A DNA stretch of 64,000 bases, from positions 186,001 through 250,000 of the forward strand of contig CAXXSY010000003.1 of NCBI GenBank assembly GCA_963665015.2. The letters run 5' to 3'. The translations under genes were made by a program, and so were the position numbers. Shown piece by piece: positions 9,789-18,639 of this stretch; within the stretch, counting starts at the first letter, position 1; the number at the start of each line of letters is the position of its first letter. Source of the stretch: G963662655 sp963665015 (GTDB lineage: Bacteria; Cloacimonadota; Cloacimonadia; Cloacimonadales; JAIOQZ01). The notes beneath the pieces were generated by a model. That model worked only from the letters and a program-made list of their open reading frames with translations, was not told where the DNA came from and made no database searches.

Positions 9789-12700
9789 ATGAAATCGATA
9801 TCCATGTGTTTGATGATATGTATCTTTGCAATCGCTCATTTGGGCGGTATGGTCAATTACCACGATAACTTTGAACGCGCGGACGGAGCGGTTGGAAACG
9901 GGTGGACAAACATCGGCCCGTCAAGTACATCCATCTCCGGTGGCATGATGCGCATCGAATCTTCTTACAATCAGGGAATAAAGAGTCCCGTGCTACCAAC
10001 TTCCGGAGCCTGTTATATCCAGTTCGACTGGATGATCGAAGCCAACGACTGGCGTATCGACGCCTATCCCAACGACGCGATCACCTACATTCTATACGAA
10101 AACGATGGGAATCTTCGTTACGACAACACGGTGAACTACTCGAATTCCCATACCATACAAAATATTGGACTCAATGTGTGGTTCACGTTCAAGATATACA
10201 TCGATCCGGAGACAGATACATTCTCGATATGGATAGACGATTCGCTTGTCGCCGATAACATCGCAGGCAATCCGATAACCGGCGTCGAGTACTGGTCGTT
10301 CCGGGCAACGCTCGGTACGAACGCGATCCAGTGGGTCGATAACTTCATCGTCTATGACGATACGCCGCCTTCTGTGCCACAGAATCTAACCGCAACCGGG
10401 CATGTGAACGACATCGAACTGAATTGGACGGCCGTCGAAGAACAGGAATTCCTCACCTACAACATCTATCGCGATACATCGTCCCCCGCAACTACCTTCC
10501 TGGCGTCGGTTGACGGTGACCAGACGACCTACACCGACAACACAGCCCTCGCCGGCGAAACCTACCACTACAGCGTTACGGCGGTAAGCATGGATGAACA
10601 GGAAAGCGGCTACTCCGAAGAAGACTCCGCGCACCTGATGCCGCAACTCGATGTGACGCCCACCGACATCAATTTCAACGTCGGGTATGGCTACAAGGAC
10701 TCCACCAACGTCACCATCTCCAATACCGGCAACTGGCCGATGGAGTGGAGTATCCCGACCCAGTACGAGATTCCGACGGAGGGTTTGATTGCCTACTACC
10801 CAATGGATGGAAATGATCAGGAACTTGCTGTTGATGGAAGTGGAAATGGAAATACCGGTGTAAACCATGGTGGGTATGCAACCACGAATCGCTTCGGTGA
10901 GGGTGTAAGAGCCGCTGGTTTCAACGGCTCGAATGAGTGGATCGAGATCGATACATTGTGTGACGAGGTCAATGAACTGGAAGAGTTTACAATTAGCGGC
11001 TGGTTCAATTGTGATGCAGGACTGTCTGCTCTTCGATACTTCTTTGCATGCAATAATACGAGTTTGGGAAATACTCTCCTGATGGGTGTAACGCTCGATG
11101 GCGAAATCTGGTACTGGAATGATGGAATGGGCGACAGCAGTCTTTCCGCCGGTTCGGGTTACAACGACCAACTCTGGCATCATGTCCTTCTGAAGACAGA
11201 TTCGCAATCGTTATCGCAAATTTACATCGATGGTGTGTTGATGGCTGATGTATCGCAGGATGATCCAATCTCTTGGGCCTCGGTGGGTCATGTCAGTATC
11301 GGACAGGAATGGGATGAGTCGGGGCCATCAGAGTTCTGGTATGGCGAATTAGATGATTTCAGGATGTTCGATAGACAGTTGAGTCACAACGAAATCCTCG
11401 CCCTGTACCACGAAAATGGCTGGACCGGCAATGACCGCGTTTCCACCCGCACCACCCTGGAAGACGGGCTGGTGGCGTATTTTCCGTTTGACGGTTCACC
11501 TCATGATGTAACCTCAAATCAATATGAGGGTACGATCCATGGAGGAGTCGAGCTCGCGGCAGGTGTCAATGGATTGCCCAATACAGCCTATAATTTTGAC
11601 GGTTCATCAGGTCGAATCGACATTGAAAACCTCTCGCCAGTTTACACTACTTCCGACAGCTACACATGGGCACTTTGGGCCAAACCTGAATCTGAGCCGG
11701 ATGAAAGCCGTACTGCGGCAATCGGTTTCGAACGGGGTGGAGAAGGCGAAATAACCATTGGGGGTGTATCTGCTTCAAGCTCGGATCCAACCATGCAACT
11801 ATCGGCATACGGTTATAGCAGATGCAATGATTATGCAAACCATGGCGGAGGTCATCAACTTCATAGCGAGCAAGGTTTTCACGATAATAAATGGCACCAC
11901 CTTGTTTTGATTCGCGATACAGGAGAAGACGAGTATCGTTTCTATAAAGATGGCATATTGATGCAAAGCATGACTGACAACAATACAACGACGATCAATG
12001 TACCTGGTCAATATGTCAGTATTGGATGTAATCATCATGGCGATTCCTTCGATTTTTTCTTTGATGGCAGCATCGATGAAGTACGAATGTATAATAGACC
12101 ACTTACACCATCTGAAATTGCCGAACTTGCTGACCACGATGCCTATTTATCCACTACCCCGAGCGAAGGCACATTGCAGCCGGGTGAGTCGGTGGATGTG
12201 AAGGTGCTGGTGGATGCGCGAGAGATGGCGCCGGGAGAGTACAACAATATTCTCACGGTGCAGACGGACCCGAGTGTCGGCGAGGAGTTGATCGTGGTGA
12301 ATACGACGGTCGAGGCTCCTGTGGCGGTCGTCGATCCCGAAGAAGTGCAGATAGACCTGAATGTGGCATCGCAGACTCGGGATGTGACGCTCTCGATCGG
12401 TAATACCGGCAATGGCCGATTGGATTTCACGGCAGAGATCGTCGCGCCTGTGGAACTGGATGGCTGTCTGTCGCTGGATGTGACCGAAGCCCGGATCGAA
12501 GCCGGCGCTGCGTCGGTGGATCTGGTACTGAGTATTGATGGCTCCGGATTGGCCGACGGAGTGTATCAGGCGTCGGTCAATATCAATACGCATGCGCCGG
12601 AAACCGGTGAGACGCTGATAATCCCGGTTACGCTTCATGTCGATTTCAATCCGCCTGCTCAGGTAACGGGTCTTACAGCATCCGGAATCGGGGTGAACTG

Positions 12701-13313
12701 GCTCGACCTGACATGGGATGCTGCGGTAGTCTCCGACAGCGTAGTGGCATACAATGTATATTACCGGAGAGAAATGGACGTCGATTACCGGTTGAAAGAA
12801 GTCGTGGAAGGAACAACCTATCACGATACGGAATTCACGGGACTCGACGATTGCCTGCTCTACTACCGGATCGCGGCTGTGGATTGGGTCGATAATGTGG
12901 GTACACAGAGCGATAGTCTGGAAACAGGACTGAATATCCCGGTGTCACCGCAAAACCTCGATGTCACGCTTGTCGATAACGATGCATGCCTTACTTGGGA
13001 GCCGGTCACGCAGACGGTCAGCGGGACGCCATGCGAAGTTACTTGCTATGTGGTTTACTTCAATAACGAGCCTGGCCCTAACGAGGATTTCTGTTTCCTC
13101 TCCATCAGTGATTCCACTGGCTTCGTGCATGAGAATGTCTTGAATTTCATGCTCGAGAACAAGATGTTTTACGAGGTGACCGCGTATGGTGGTTCTCTGC
13201 GGGTTCTGAGAGATATCGTAACGGAGCATCCAGAAGTCACGGTCAGGCAGATGAAGGAATTACTGGAGAACAAGAAGCGGAAAGTACAGGCGCTTCCTGC
13301 CCGTCGAAGATAG
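9789..13313 (+). CDS. Secreted LamG/FN3 multidomain protein
   Basis: The start at 9789 follows AAAGGGGG and gives a clear signal peptide (KSISMCLMICIFAIAHLGG), so the mature 1174-residue protein is exported. In order: a jelly-roll-like N-terminal domain (~20-190), an FN3 domain (~195-285), the first half of an ASH/BACON-like domain, two LamG/concanavalin-like domains (DNA about 10780-11430 and 11455-12140, each starting LIAYYPMDG or LVAYFPFDG and carrying WHH motifs), the second half of the interrupted domain (YLSTTPSEGTLQPGESV), another ASH-like domain and two FN3-like domains. The DNA of the LamG pair is AT-richer than its flanks. After the usual FN3-like ending (MFYEVTAYGG) there is an unusual ~45-residue basic tail ending in PARRR. 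Probable role: carbohydrate or surface binding; no catalytic domain seen. Confidence 0.8.
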   Translation: MKSISMCLMICIFAIAHLGGMVNYHDNFERADGAVGNGWTNIGPSSTSISGGMMRIESSYNQGIKSPVLPTSGACYIQFDWMIEANDWRIDAYPNDAITYILYENDGNLRYDNTVNYSNSHTIQNIGLNVWFTFKIYIDPETDTFSIWIDDSLVADNIAGNPITGVEYWSFRATLGTNAIQWVDNFIVYDDTPPSVPQNLTATGHVNDIELNWTAVEEQEFLTYNIYRDTSSPATTFLASVDGDQTTYTDNTALAGETYHYSVTAVSMDEQESGYSEEDSAHLMPQLDVTPTDINFNVGYGYKDSTNVTISNTGNWPMEWSIPTQYEIPTEGLIAYYPMDGNDQELAVDGSGNGNTGVNHGGYATTNRFGEGVRAAGFNGSNEWIEIDTLCDEVNELEEFTISGWFNCDAGLSALRYFFACNNTSLGNTLLMGVTLDGEIWYWNDGMGDSSLSAGSGYNDQLWHHVLLKTDSQSLSQIYIDGVLMADVSQDDPISWASVGHVSIGQEWDESGPSEFWYGELDDFRMFDRQLSHNEILALYHENGWTGNDRVSTRTTLEDGLVAYFPFDGSPHDVTSNQYEGTIHGGVELAAGVNGLPNTAYNFDGSSGRIDIENLSPVYTTSDSYTWALWAKPESEPDESRTAAIGFERGGEGEITIGGVSASSSDPTMQLSAYGYSRCNDYANHGGGHQLHSEQGFHDNKWHHLVLIRDTGEDEYRFYKDGILMQSMTDNNTTTINVPGQYVSIGCNHHGDSFDFFFDGSIDEVRMYNRPLTPSEIAELADHDAYLSTTPSEGTLQPGESVDVKVLVDAREMAPGEYNNILTVQTDPSVGEELIVVNTTVEAPVAVVDPEEVQIDLNVASQTRDVTLSIGNTGNGRLDFTAEIVAPVELDGCLSLDVTEARIEAGAASVDLVLSIDGSGLADGVYQASVNINTHAPETGETLIIPVTLHVDFNPPAQVTGLTASGIGVNWLDLTWDAAVVSDSVVAYNVYYRREMDVDYRLKEVVEGTTYHDTEFTGLDDCLLYYRIAAVDWVDNVGTQSDSLETGLNIPVSPQNLDVTLVDNDACLTWEPVTQTVSGTPCEVTCYVVYFNNEPGPNEDFCFLSISDSTGFVHENVLNFMLENKMFYEVTAYGGSLRVLRDIVTEHPEVTVRQMKELLENKKRKVQALPARRR

Positions 13314-13333
13314 CGACCAATTTCCATAAACAC

Positions 13334-13366
13334 AATCCCTCCATCGATATCGATAGAGGGATTTCT
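13334..13366. terminator. Bidirectional terminator between convergent genes
   Basis: AATCCCTC (13334-13341) pairs with GAGGGATT (13356-13363). A-rich sequence on one side and T-rich on the other let it serve both the LamG gene on the plus strand and the choice-of-anchor gene on the minus strand. Confidence 0.75.
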
Positions 13367-13378
13367 ATATTCCCGGTT

Positions 13379-15262
13379 CTATTCCATCAAACAGGTGACG
13401 CGGTAGAACCTTTTCGTTTCGGTGGAAGGCGCGGTCCAGATGGTGCCGTCGAGTGTGCCGCTTTCATCGGGTAACCAGCCGTTTTCCGGCTCTTCCGATG
13501 AATAAACACGATAGCTTGTCGCGCCATCGACGGGGTCCCAGGTGAGGGTCACGGTATCGGTGTCCGTCACGATCAGGACGTCTTCCGGTGGCAGGAGCTC
13601 GAACTGCGTGACTTCCAGGATGACCGGGGTCAAGATAACATTCTGATCGGTGTCCGGCACGGTCAGGAGCGTTGCCCGATAGGTGCCGGGCGTTAATCCC
13701 GTAGCGTCGAATTCCACCGAGAGCATTTCCGTCGAGCCGGGCATAACCGAATCCTCGACATGTTGCGCGCCGTTTACGGTCAGCCAGGCTGGTGCCGGTT
13801 CGCCGGTGATTGTTACATCGTCGATTCGCCAGAGCGAGTCGTAATCGCCCTGATAATAGAACCCGATATAGACCGTTTGATTCGCGTAGTCCGAGAGGTC
13901 GATCGTCCGTAATACCCAATTGTCCGCGCCGTTTCCGAACTCCATCAGCTCGACGAAATCTCCGTCCGAGGGATCGCCGCTGCCGGTCGAAATCCACACG
14001 CCGTGGTAGGTGTAGTAAGAGCCGTAAACGTATTCGTTCCTCTCCCAGAACTGAAGTTCGCTGTTGTAAACGATCTGAACGGCGGGTGTGACGATCCAGT
14101 CGTGCGCCATGCCGTTGTAGTCGTCATCGGGATGTACGCAGGAATGGGAAGAAGAATGATATTGATAGGTGGATTCGATCCATCCGCGATCGTCCGTGGC
14201 GCCCAGCCGATAGGTTTGCCATCCGTCCGGTGGATAGACACCGCTCTCGAAATCCTCTTGCAGGAGCGAGCGGACGGATGAACCCTGCACGGATACTTCG
14301 TAATCCACATCCTGACCGCCGGTGTTGGTGAGCGACAGTGATTGCGTGCCCTGCATTCCAGAGACGAGGGAACACGAAACGGTGTCCGGGCTTGCCTCGA
14401 TGTGTCCGGGCGGTGGTTCGGCAACGCAAAACGACCACAGCATCCCGTCGGTTTGCAGCGTGTCGTTGATCGAGTTGACCCGCCAGTAGATCGTGGTTCC
14501 CAGGTCGAATGGACCGCCGATCTGCGCGCTGGTGAGCGTGTCGATGGCCGCGCCCGAATAGATGATCGTCTGCGGTGGATTCACCGTGTCGAAAAGCACT
14601 TCAACTTCTGTGGTGACGCCGGTATTCGTCCAGGAGATACCCGTGTCCTGCGCGACACCTGTTTGGCTGCGAAGCGGGATGGGGTCGGTTGCCATACCCG
14701 GACCGATCGGAGTTCCGAAGACATGCACGTCATCGACGCATATTCCGAAACCGCCTCCAGCGTGCCCTTCAAACATGAGCTGGAATGCGTCCGCCTCCGG
14801 GAATGTTCCCACCACATGCTCGTTGTAACCGTAGTCGGCACCGTTTGTACTTGTGATATAGGGTCTCCAGAAGTAGTGCCACTCATCCTCTTCCGACTCC
14901 CGATAATACACATAAAGCTCATCGGAATCGCTGAACCAGGGCTCACCCGATAGCCAGATGGACGCATAAACGTATGTGTAGTTTCGGATGTCCATTGGCG
15001 GTGTGATCAACTGGGTTATTTGATCTTGTTGCTGATCTACGTCCTTGAAGAAGAATGCGTTGCGATTGCCGGAGTGTGCATAGGGTGGATGATCGTTATA
15101 GCCGCCCTGCGCAAGTGTCCAGGATGTCATTCCCTGAACGCGGTGCTGACTCCATTCGTTGAAGAAGTACTCGAAATCATTGTCGAAATTGTAGAACATG
15201 ATGGTGTCGGCCATCAGTTGGATTGCAAGAAGGAGAAGCAAGACCGGTAGAAGCTTTTTCAT
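13379..15262 (-). CDS. Secreted choice-of-anchor J / FN3 protein
   Basis: 627-residue exported protein with signal peptide MKKLLPVLLLLLAIQLMA. It has two choice-of-anchor J (MAM-like jelly-roll) modules at about residues 20-185 and 340-500, each ending in a DDV-type strand (GICVDDVHVFG, WRIDDVTITG). Between them lie an FN3-like domain (~190-285) and an ASH-like segment (~290-330). The last ~75 residues form the same FN3-like closing domain found in the proteins at 3 and 58136 (GATSYRVYSS ... FYRVTCLME). No catalytic residues are recognised; a binding or structural surface role is the best guess. It has its own promoter and is convergent with the LamG gene. Confidence 0.8.
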   Translation of the reverse strand: MKKLLPVLLLLLAIQLMADTIMFYNFDNDFEYFFNEWSQHRVQGMTSWTLAQGGYNDHPPYAHSGNRNAFFFKDVDQQQDQITQLITPPMDIRNYTYVYASIWLSGEPWFSDSDELYVYYRESEEDEWHYFWRPYITSTNGADYGYNEHVVGTFPEADAFQLMFEGHAGGGFGICVDDVHVFGTPIGPGMATDPIPLRSQTGVAQDTGISWTNTGVTTEVEVLFDTVNPPQTIIYSGAAIDTLTSAQIGGPFDLGTTIYWRVNSINDTLQTDGMLWSFCVAEPPPGHIEASPDTVSCSLVSGMQGTQSLSLTNTGGQDVDYEVSVQGSSVRSLLQEDFESGVYPPDGWQTYRLGATDDRGWIESTYQYHSSSHSCVHPDDDYNGMAHDWIVTPAVQIVYNSELQFWERNEYVYGSYYTYHGVWISTGSGDPSDGDFVELMEFGNGADNWVLRTIDLSDYANQTVYIGFYYQGDYDSLWRIDDVTITGEPAPAWLTVNGAQHVEDSVMPGSTEMLSVEFDATGLTPGTYRATLLTVPDTDQNVILTPVILEVTQFELLPPEDVLIVTDTDTVTLTWDPVDGATSYRVYSSEEPENGWLPDESGTLDGTIWTAPSTETKRFYRVTCLME

Positions 15263-15305
15263 CGGCGCCTCCGAATGTTGGGTGTTACTATTTCATCTGA
15301 TGATA

Positions 15306-15334
15306 ATTACAACCATAATATGAAAATGTGTCAA
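15306..15334 (-). promoter_or_regulatory. Sigma-70 type promoter for the choice-of-anchor J gene
   Basis: On the minus strand TTGACA (15334-15329) and TGTAAT (15311-15306) are separated by 17 bases, giving 11 of 12 consensus matches. The start codon is at 15262. Confidence 0.75.
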
Positions 15335-15364
15335 GCTTCTTTCTGTCGTACCTGCGCGCTTGCC

Positions 15365-15451
15365 GTATATGCCACAATGAGTTGAAAGCACGCCGCTCGG
15401 AGATCAACGCCTACAGAAGAAAGCGAATTACTGTATATGTCGCAATGAGTT
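15365..15451. repeat. Imperfect direct repeat in intergenic DNA
   Basis: GTATATGCCACAATGAGTTG (15365-15384) recurs as GTATATGTCGCAATGAGTTG at 15432-15451, two mismatches in 20 bases. It lies in the 230-base gap upstream of one minus-strand gene and downstream of another. No gene is evident here. Confidence 0.5.
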
Positions 15452-15461
15452 GGAGGGTAAA

Positions 15462-15483
15462 GGGCAGGCACGAAGACCTGCCC
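15462..15483 (-). terminator. Hairpin at the end of the aminopeptidase operon
   Basis: GGGCAGG (15462-15468) pairs with CCTGCCC (15477-15483), fourteen bases beyond the stop codon at 15497. On the minus strand it is followed by only a short T stretch, so termination is probable rather than certain. Confidence 0.5.
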
Positions 15484-15496
15484 ATGCATGATATAA

Positions 15497-16597
15497 TCAG
15501 ATCAGGAACTTCCCGTCCTTGTAGATCAATTCGTCGTCGGCGTAGATTTCGCCGCCGTCTTTCATGTCGCAGAGCATATCCCAGTGGATGGCGGATTCGT
15601 TCTTGCCGAGTGAATCGGGGATGGAGCGTCCCACCGCGAGGTGTACGGTACCGCCGATCTTCTCGTCGAAGAGCATGTTACGGGTGAAGCGCTGGATGTT
15701 GTAGTTGGTGCCGACCGCGATCTCGCCCACGAAGCGCGCGCCCGGATCGGTGTCCAGCAATTGCAGCAGCAGGTCTTCGCCCTTTGACGCGGTGGCCTTC
15801 ACGACCTTGCCCTTTTCGAAGGTGAGCTGGATATCCTCGATGGCGCGTCCGCTGAAGATGCCCGGGAAGCTGAACCGGATGTGCCCTTCGACACTGTCCT
15901 CGATGGGACCGGTAAAGACCTCGCCGTCGGGGAAGTTCACACGACCGCTGCAATTGACCCACTTTCTGCCGCCGATCTTCATGCGCAGGTCGGTGTCTTT
16001 CGACTTGATGTGCAGGGTCTTTTTGGTGTCCATGATCTTGCAGATGCGTTCCTGCTGTTGATCGACCTCCTTCCAGAGCGCGATCGGATCGTCTTCGAGC
16101 AGCTTGCAGGCGCCGAATACGAATTCTTCGTAGTCGGTGATCGACATGCTGGCTTCCTGTGCGTTGCCGAGCGTGGGGAAGAGCGTTCCGCACCAGCGCA
16201 GGGAACCGGTCTTCATTCGTTCGAAATAGATTTTTGTCAGCGGTGCCCTTGCCTGACTGGAGAGACGCATCCTTTCAGCCGGGATGTTGCTCATGTTGCG
16301 GGTGTTGGAGGTTCCCATAACCGAAATGAACGCGTCGATGCTCTCGTACAGGGACTTGGTGGAGGGCTGGATGTACTTCAGTTGCTCGTCGCTGGCAAGC
16401 TTCATCGCGAGTTCGCCGATGGTGGGATCGCTGATCCTGGTAATCGGATGACCGCCCAGCTCTAGCGCGACGGCGTAGCATTCACGGATCAGCGGCAGCG
16501 TCGCTACTTCACCGGTAATCAGGATCGATTCGCCCTTTTTCAGGTCGATGGAATATTTCAGCAACACTTCAGCGTGTTTGCGTATGATTGGATTCAT
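15497..16597 (-). CDS. M29-family aminopeptidase (thermophilic metalloprotease family)
   Basis: Cytoplasmic metallo-aminopeptidase of peptidase family M29, releasing N-terminal residues from peptides with a two-metal centre. The 366-residue length is close to that usual for the family. The C-terminal region holds the expected acidic and histidine ligands, including HLAVG and the NESAIHWDM segment. The start at 16597 (MNPIIRKHAE) is chosen because AAAGGAG lies just upstream; in-frame codons further upstream are inside the preceding gene. It overlaps the small membrane-protein gene by 29 bases and is the last gene of the operon. Confidence 0.85.
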   Translation of the reverse strand: MNPIIRKHAEVLLKYSIDLKKGESILITGEVATLPLIRECYAVALELGGHPITRISDPTIGELAMKLASDEQLKYIQPSTKSLYESIDAFISVMGTSNTRNMSNIPAERMRLSSQARAPLTKIYFERMKTGSLRWCGTLFPTLGNAQEASMSITDYEEFVFGACKLLEDDPIALWKEVDQQQERICKIMDTKKTLHIKSKDTDLRMKIGGRKWVNCSGRVNFPDGEVFTGPIEDSVEGHIRFSFPGIFSGRAIEDIQLTFEKGKVVKATASKGEDLLLQLLDTDPGARFVGEIAVGTNYNIQRFTRNMLFDEKIGGTVHLAVGRSIPDSLGKNESAIHWDMLCDMKDGGEIYADDELIYKDGKFLI

Positions 16598-16808
16598 GTG
16601 GATTCTCCTTTGATGGTTTTGTGATGTGCTTCTTCCACAACGGATAGAGCAGCAGATAGCCCATGAGCGCCCCGAAGATAACGACTGACCAGACGTTCGA
16701 GGTGATGGGGCATCCGCCTGAACGACAACCGATGAACCGGTAGTACAGGTATCCGATCGAGCCGCCTGCCGCCAGTGACAGCAGGATGCCGAGTATCGCA
16801 TTGAGCAT
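16569..16808 (-). CDS. Small two-helix membrane protein, DUF6132-like
   Basis: 79 residues with two hydrophobic segments (about 3-25 and 40-60). The signature GYLYYRFIGC followed by SGGCPITSN matches the small DUF6132-type proteins of FCB bacteria, whose function is unknown. The conserved Cys pair (CRSGGC) between the helices could bind metal or form a disulfide; that is inference. It starts six bases after the FKBP gene and its 3' end overlaps the aminopeptidase start, so translation is probably coupled. Confidence 0.7.
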   Translation of the reverse strand: MLNAILGILLSLAAGGSIGYLYYRFIGCRSGGCPITSNVWSVVIFGALMGYLLLYPLWKKHITKPSKENPHESNHTQTR

Positions 16809-16814
16809 GGCTTT

Positions 16815-17252
16815 CTATTTTACCTTGAGAAGCTCGACCTCGAATTTGAGCGTTGCGTTGGGAGGAATGACTCCGCCGGCGCCACGCCTGCCATACGCCA
16901 GTTCGGGCTTGAGGATCAGGATGCGCTTTTCGCCCGGCTTCATGCCGGCAACGCCTTCGTCCCAGCCCTTGATGACTCTCCCGGCGCCAACCTTGAACGA
17001 GAAGGGCTCTCCGCGATCTACGGAGCTGTCGAACTTGGTTCCGTTCATCAGCCACCCGGTGTAGTGTACATCGACGTTATCACTAGCTTGCGCCGGAGTT
17101 CCTTCCCCTTCCTGTATGACGGCGTATTCGAGTCCTGAATCGGTGGTGATGAATTCGGGTTCCATTGGTTTCTCCTCTTCCTGTTTTTGAGCGGTATTGG
17201 ACGAACATGCCGCCATAATGGCGATGATCGTCACGATGATAAAAAATCTCAT
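16815..17252 (-). CDS. FKBP-type peptidyl-prolyl isomerase lipoprotein
   Basis: Peptidyl-prolyl cis-trans isomerase acting outside the cytoplasmic membrane. The lipobox IMAAC (Cys16) follows a short hydrophobic segment, so the protein should be lipid-anchored. Residues about 35-145 are a complete single FKBP domain with VDVHYTGWLMNGTKFDSS, the VIKGWDEGVAGM loop and YGRRGAGGVIPPNATL. The start has AGGAG five bases upstream. It lies 16 bases after the PilZ gene. Likely assists folding of exported proteins, fitting the large secretome nearby. Confidence 0.9.
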   Translation of the reverse strand: MRFFIIVTIIAIMAACSSNTAQKQEEEKPMEPEFITTDSGLEYAVIQEGEGTPAQASDNVDVHYTGWLMNGTKFDSSVDRGEPFSFKVGAGRVIKGWDEGVAGMKPGEKRILILKPELAYGRRGAGGVIPPNATLKFEVELLKVK

Positions 17253-17268
17253 TGATTCTCCTGGTTTG

Positions 17269-17661
17269 TTATTCGTGAAAGACCGAATTACCGGCTTCCT
17301 CTTCCATCTCGTAAAGCTGTGTGATCCACTTGGCGAAGCCTCGTTGCGAGACTCCCTCGAATTCGACGATCAGAAGTCCCATACCATGCGGTTTCTGCCA
17401 TTTTTGCACCCATTTGACCAGCGCTCTGGCACGGATTTTCTCGACTTCCCGGTCTTCGTTCAGGAGATCGAAATCCAGCACGACCAGGCTGCCCTTTGGA
17501 AACGGATGATCCGTCTCGACGAAGATTCCGTGCGGTCCAAAATTCTGCGCCACGCCCTCCATATACTCGAACGAGGGCTTGTCCAGCGGCTTTCCCTGAA
17601 ACATACCGCTGAATCGAACATTAACGTTTGCCGCAACCCTTCGATATTCACGTTTGTTCAT
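17269..17661 (-). CDS. PilZ-domain protein (probable c-di-GMP receptor)
   Basis: 130-residue single PilZ domain. The first c-di-GMP motif RxxxR is present at the N terminus (KREYRRVAAN). The second motif, usually (D/N)xSxxG, appears as NFGPHG, with glycine for serine, so binding may be weaker or altered. The start at 17661 is preferred over the ATG at 17667, because AAGGAG is only one base from the first and seven from the second. It overlaps the end of the GAF/H-box gene by 14 bases. Probable role: converting c-di-GMP level into a motility or surface response. Confidence 0.8.
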   Translation of the reverse strand: MNKREYRRVAANVNVRFSGMFQGKPLDKPSFEYMEGVAQNFGPHGIFVETDHPFPKGSLVVLDFDLLNEDREVEKIRARALVKWVQKWQKPHGMGLLIVEFEGVSQRGFAKWITQLYEMEEEAGNSVFHE

Positions 17662-18514
17662 CTTCATGCTCCTTTTCCCTCACATCGTGATTTACAGAGA
17701 TCATTTTATCCGATTCACCCTCCAGATATTCCTCCAGGAGCGGTTTTTCGATCTTGTGCAGCTTTTTCATCGTTGTCGTGATCCGTTCGAGCTGCCGGTC
17801 GATGATCTCGATCTTCTTCCGCTGGCTCTCGTCTTCGGTCTGCCGTTTCAGCAGGTCCAGGTTGCCGCTGATAACCATGAGCGGGTTGTTTATCTCGTGG
17901 TTCAGGCTGACGACCGTCGCCGAGATTGCCGCCTTGCGTTCCGCCATCAGGAGCTTTTCGCGCGTTTCCTCGAGCTGGCGGTTCATCTCCAGGATTCTTC
18001 GGTTCTGCTCCTTGAGCTGCTCGATCATGCGGTTGCGTGAGAGTAAACCCGCCAGAAGCGATGTCAGCACGCTCAATCGCGGGAATACTCCCTCATCGAA
18101 CGCATCGGCTTTATCATCCCCGAAATTGATCACGCCCACCAGGTCGTTTTCCAGCAGCAGCGGCATGGAGAGGAACGAGCGCAGGGTGTTCGAACGGTAG
18201 AGCTTTTCCTTGTGCAGGTTGTTCAGATAGACGGTCTTGCGCTCCTTGGCGATCCAGGCGGAGAAGCCGCGTCCGAACTCGAACTCCACCAGCCGGATGA
18301 GGTCGATCGCCTTGCCGCGCTGCGCGACCAGGTGGATTTTCTGTTCGTCCGGGTTCAAGAGGAATATGGTGGCGTACTGGTGCGGCATAAACTGATTCAA
18401 TATGTCGAATATCTTGTCGTAAATCTCTTCACGACGTTCGTATTCGAAATGTTGAATCAGCTCGACCAGATCCAGCAGGATGTCCTGGTTTTCATTGTGG
18501 TTCTTCTGTGTCAT
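17648..18514 (-). CDS. GAF-domain protein with histidine-kinase H-box but no ATPase domain
   Basis: 288 residues from the ATG at 18514, which overlaps the preceding stop as ATGA. An N-terminal GAF domain (~20-170) is followed by a coiled coil (~175-205) and a HisKA-type dimerisation segment with the phospho-acceptor box VVSLNHEINNPLMVISG. The chain then ends in a charged tail; the N, G1 and G2 boxes of an ATPase domain are absent. It may be a phosphotransfer or dimerisation partner of another kinase, or a sensor that no longer signals by phosphate. No frameshifted remnant of an ATPase domain lies downstream, because the PilZ gene follows at once. Confidence 0.75.
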   Translation of the reverse strand: MTQKNHNENQDILLDLVELIQHFEYERREEIYDKIFDILNQFMPHQYATIFLLNPDEQKIHLVAQRGKAIDLIRLVEFEFGRGFSAWIAKERKTVYLNNLHKEKLYRSNTLRSFLSMPLLLENDLVGVINFGDDKADAFDEGVFPRLSVLTSLLAGLLSRNRMIEQLKEQNRRILEMNRQLEETREKLLMAERKAAISATVVSLNHEINNPLMVISGNLDLLKRQTEDESQRKKIEIIDRQLERITTTMKKLHKIEKPLLEEYLEGESDKMISVNHDVREKEHEDEQT

Positions 18515-18639
18515 GATATCTCTTCGTCCAGATCGCGTATATATTTCCATATTCGCAGTAAAACCGCAAAATCGGCAAGCGGAATTTTCACAATTTCTTC
18601 TTTTTTACGGATCAAGGCTTCGTTTTCAGGCTGATTCAT
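18511..18639 (-). CDS. 42-residue translationally coupled small protein
   Basis: ATG at 18639 overlaps the stop of the FliK-like gene (ATGA), and its own stop overlaps the start of the GAF gene in the same way. Such double coupling is good evidence that this short frame is translated. The product is charged, starts MNQPENEALIRKKEEIV and ends KYIRDLDEEIS, with an amphipathic helix in the middle. No family recognised. It may bind one of its neighbours. Confidence 0.6.
   Translation of the reverse strand: MNQPENEALIRKKEEIVKIPLADFAVLLRIWKYIRDLDEEIS

Noticed and set aside
15462..15483. GGGCAGG hairpins at 9615 and 15462 as one mobile repeat
   Set aside because: Only seven stem bases are shared and both lie just after stop codons; simpler as two independent terminators.
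17648..18514. The GAF/H-box gene as a truncated histidine kinase pseudogene
   Set aside because: Both ends are tightly coupled to neighbouring genes and no ATPase remnant exists in any frame downstream, so the short form looks original.
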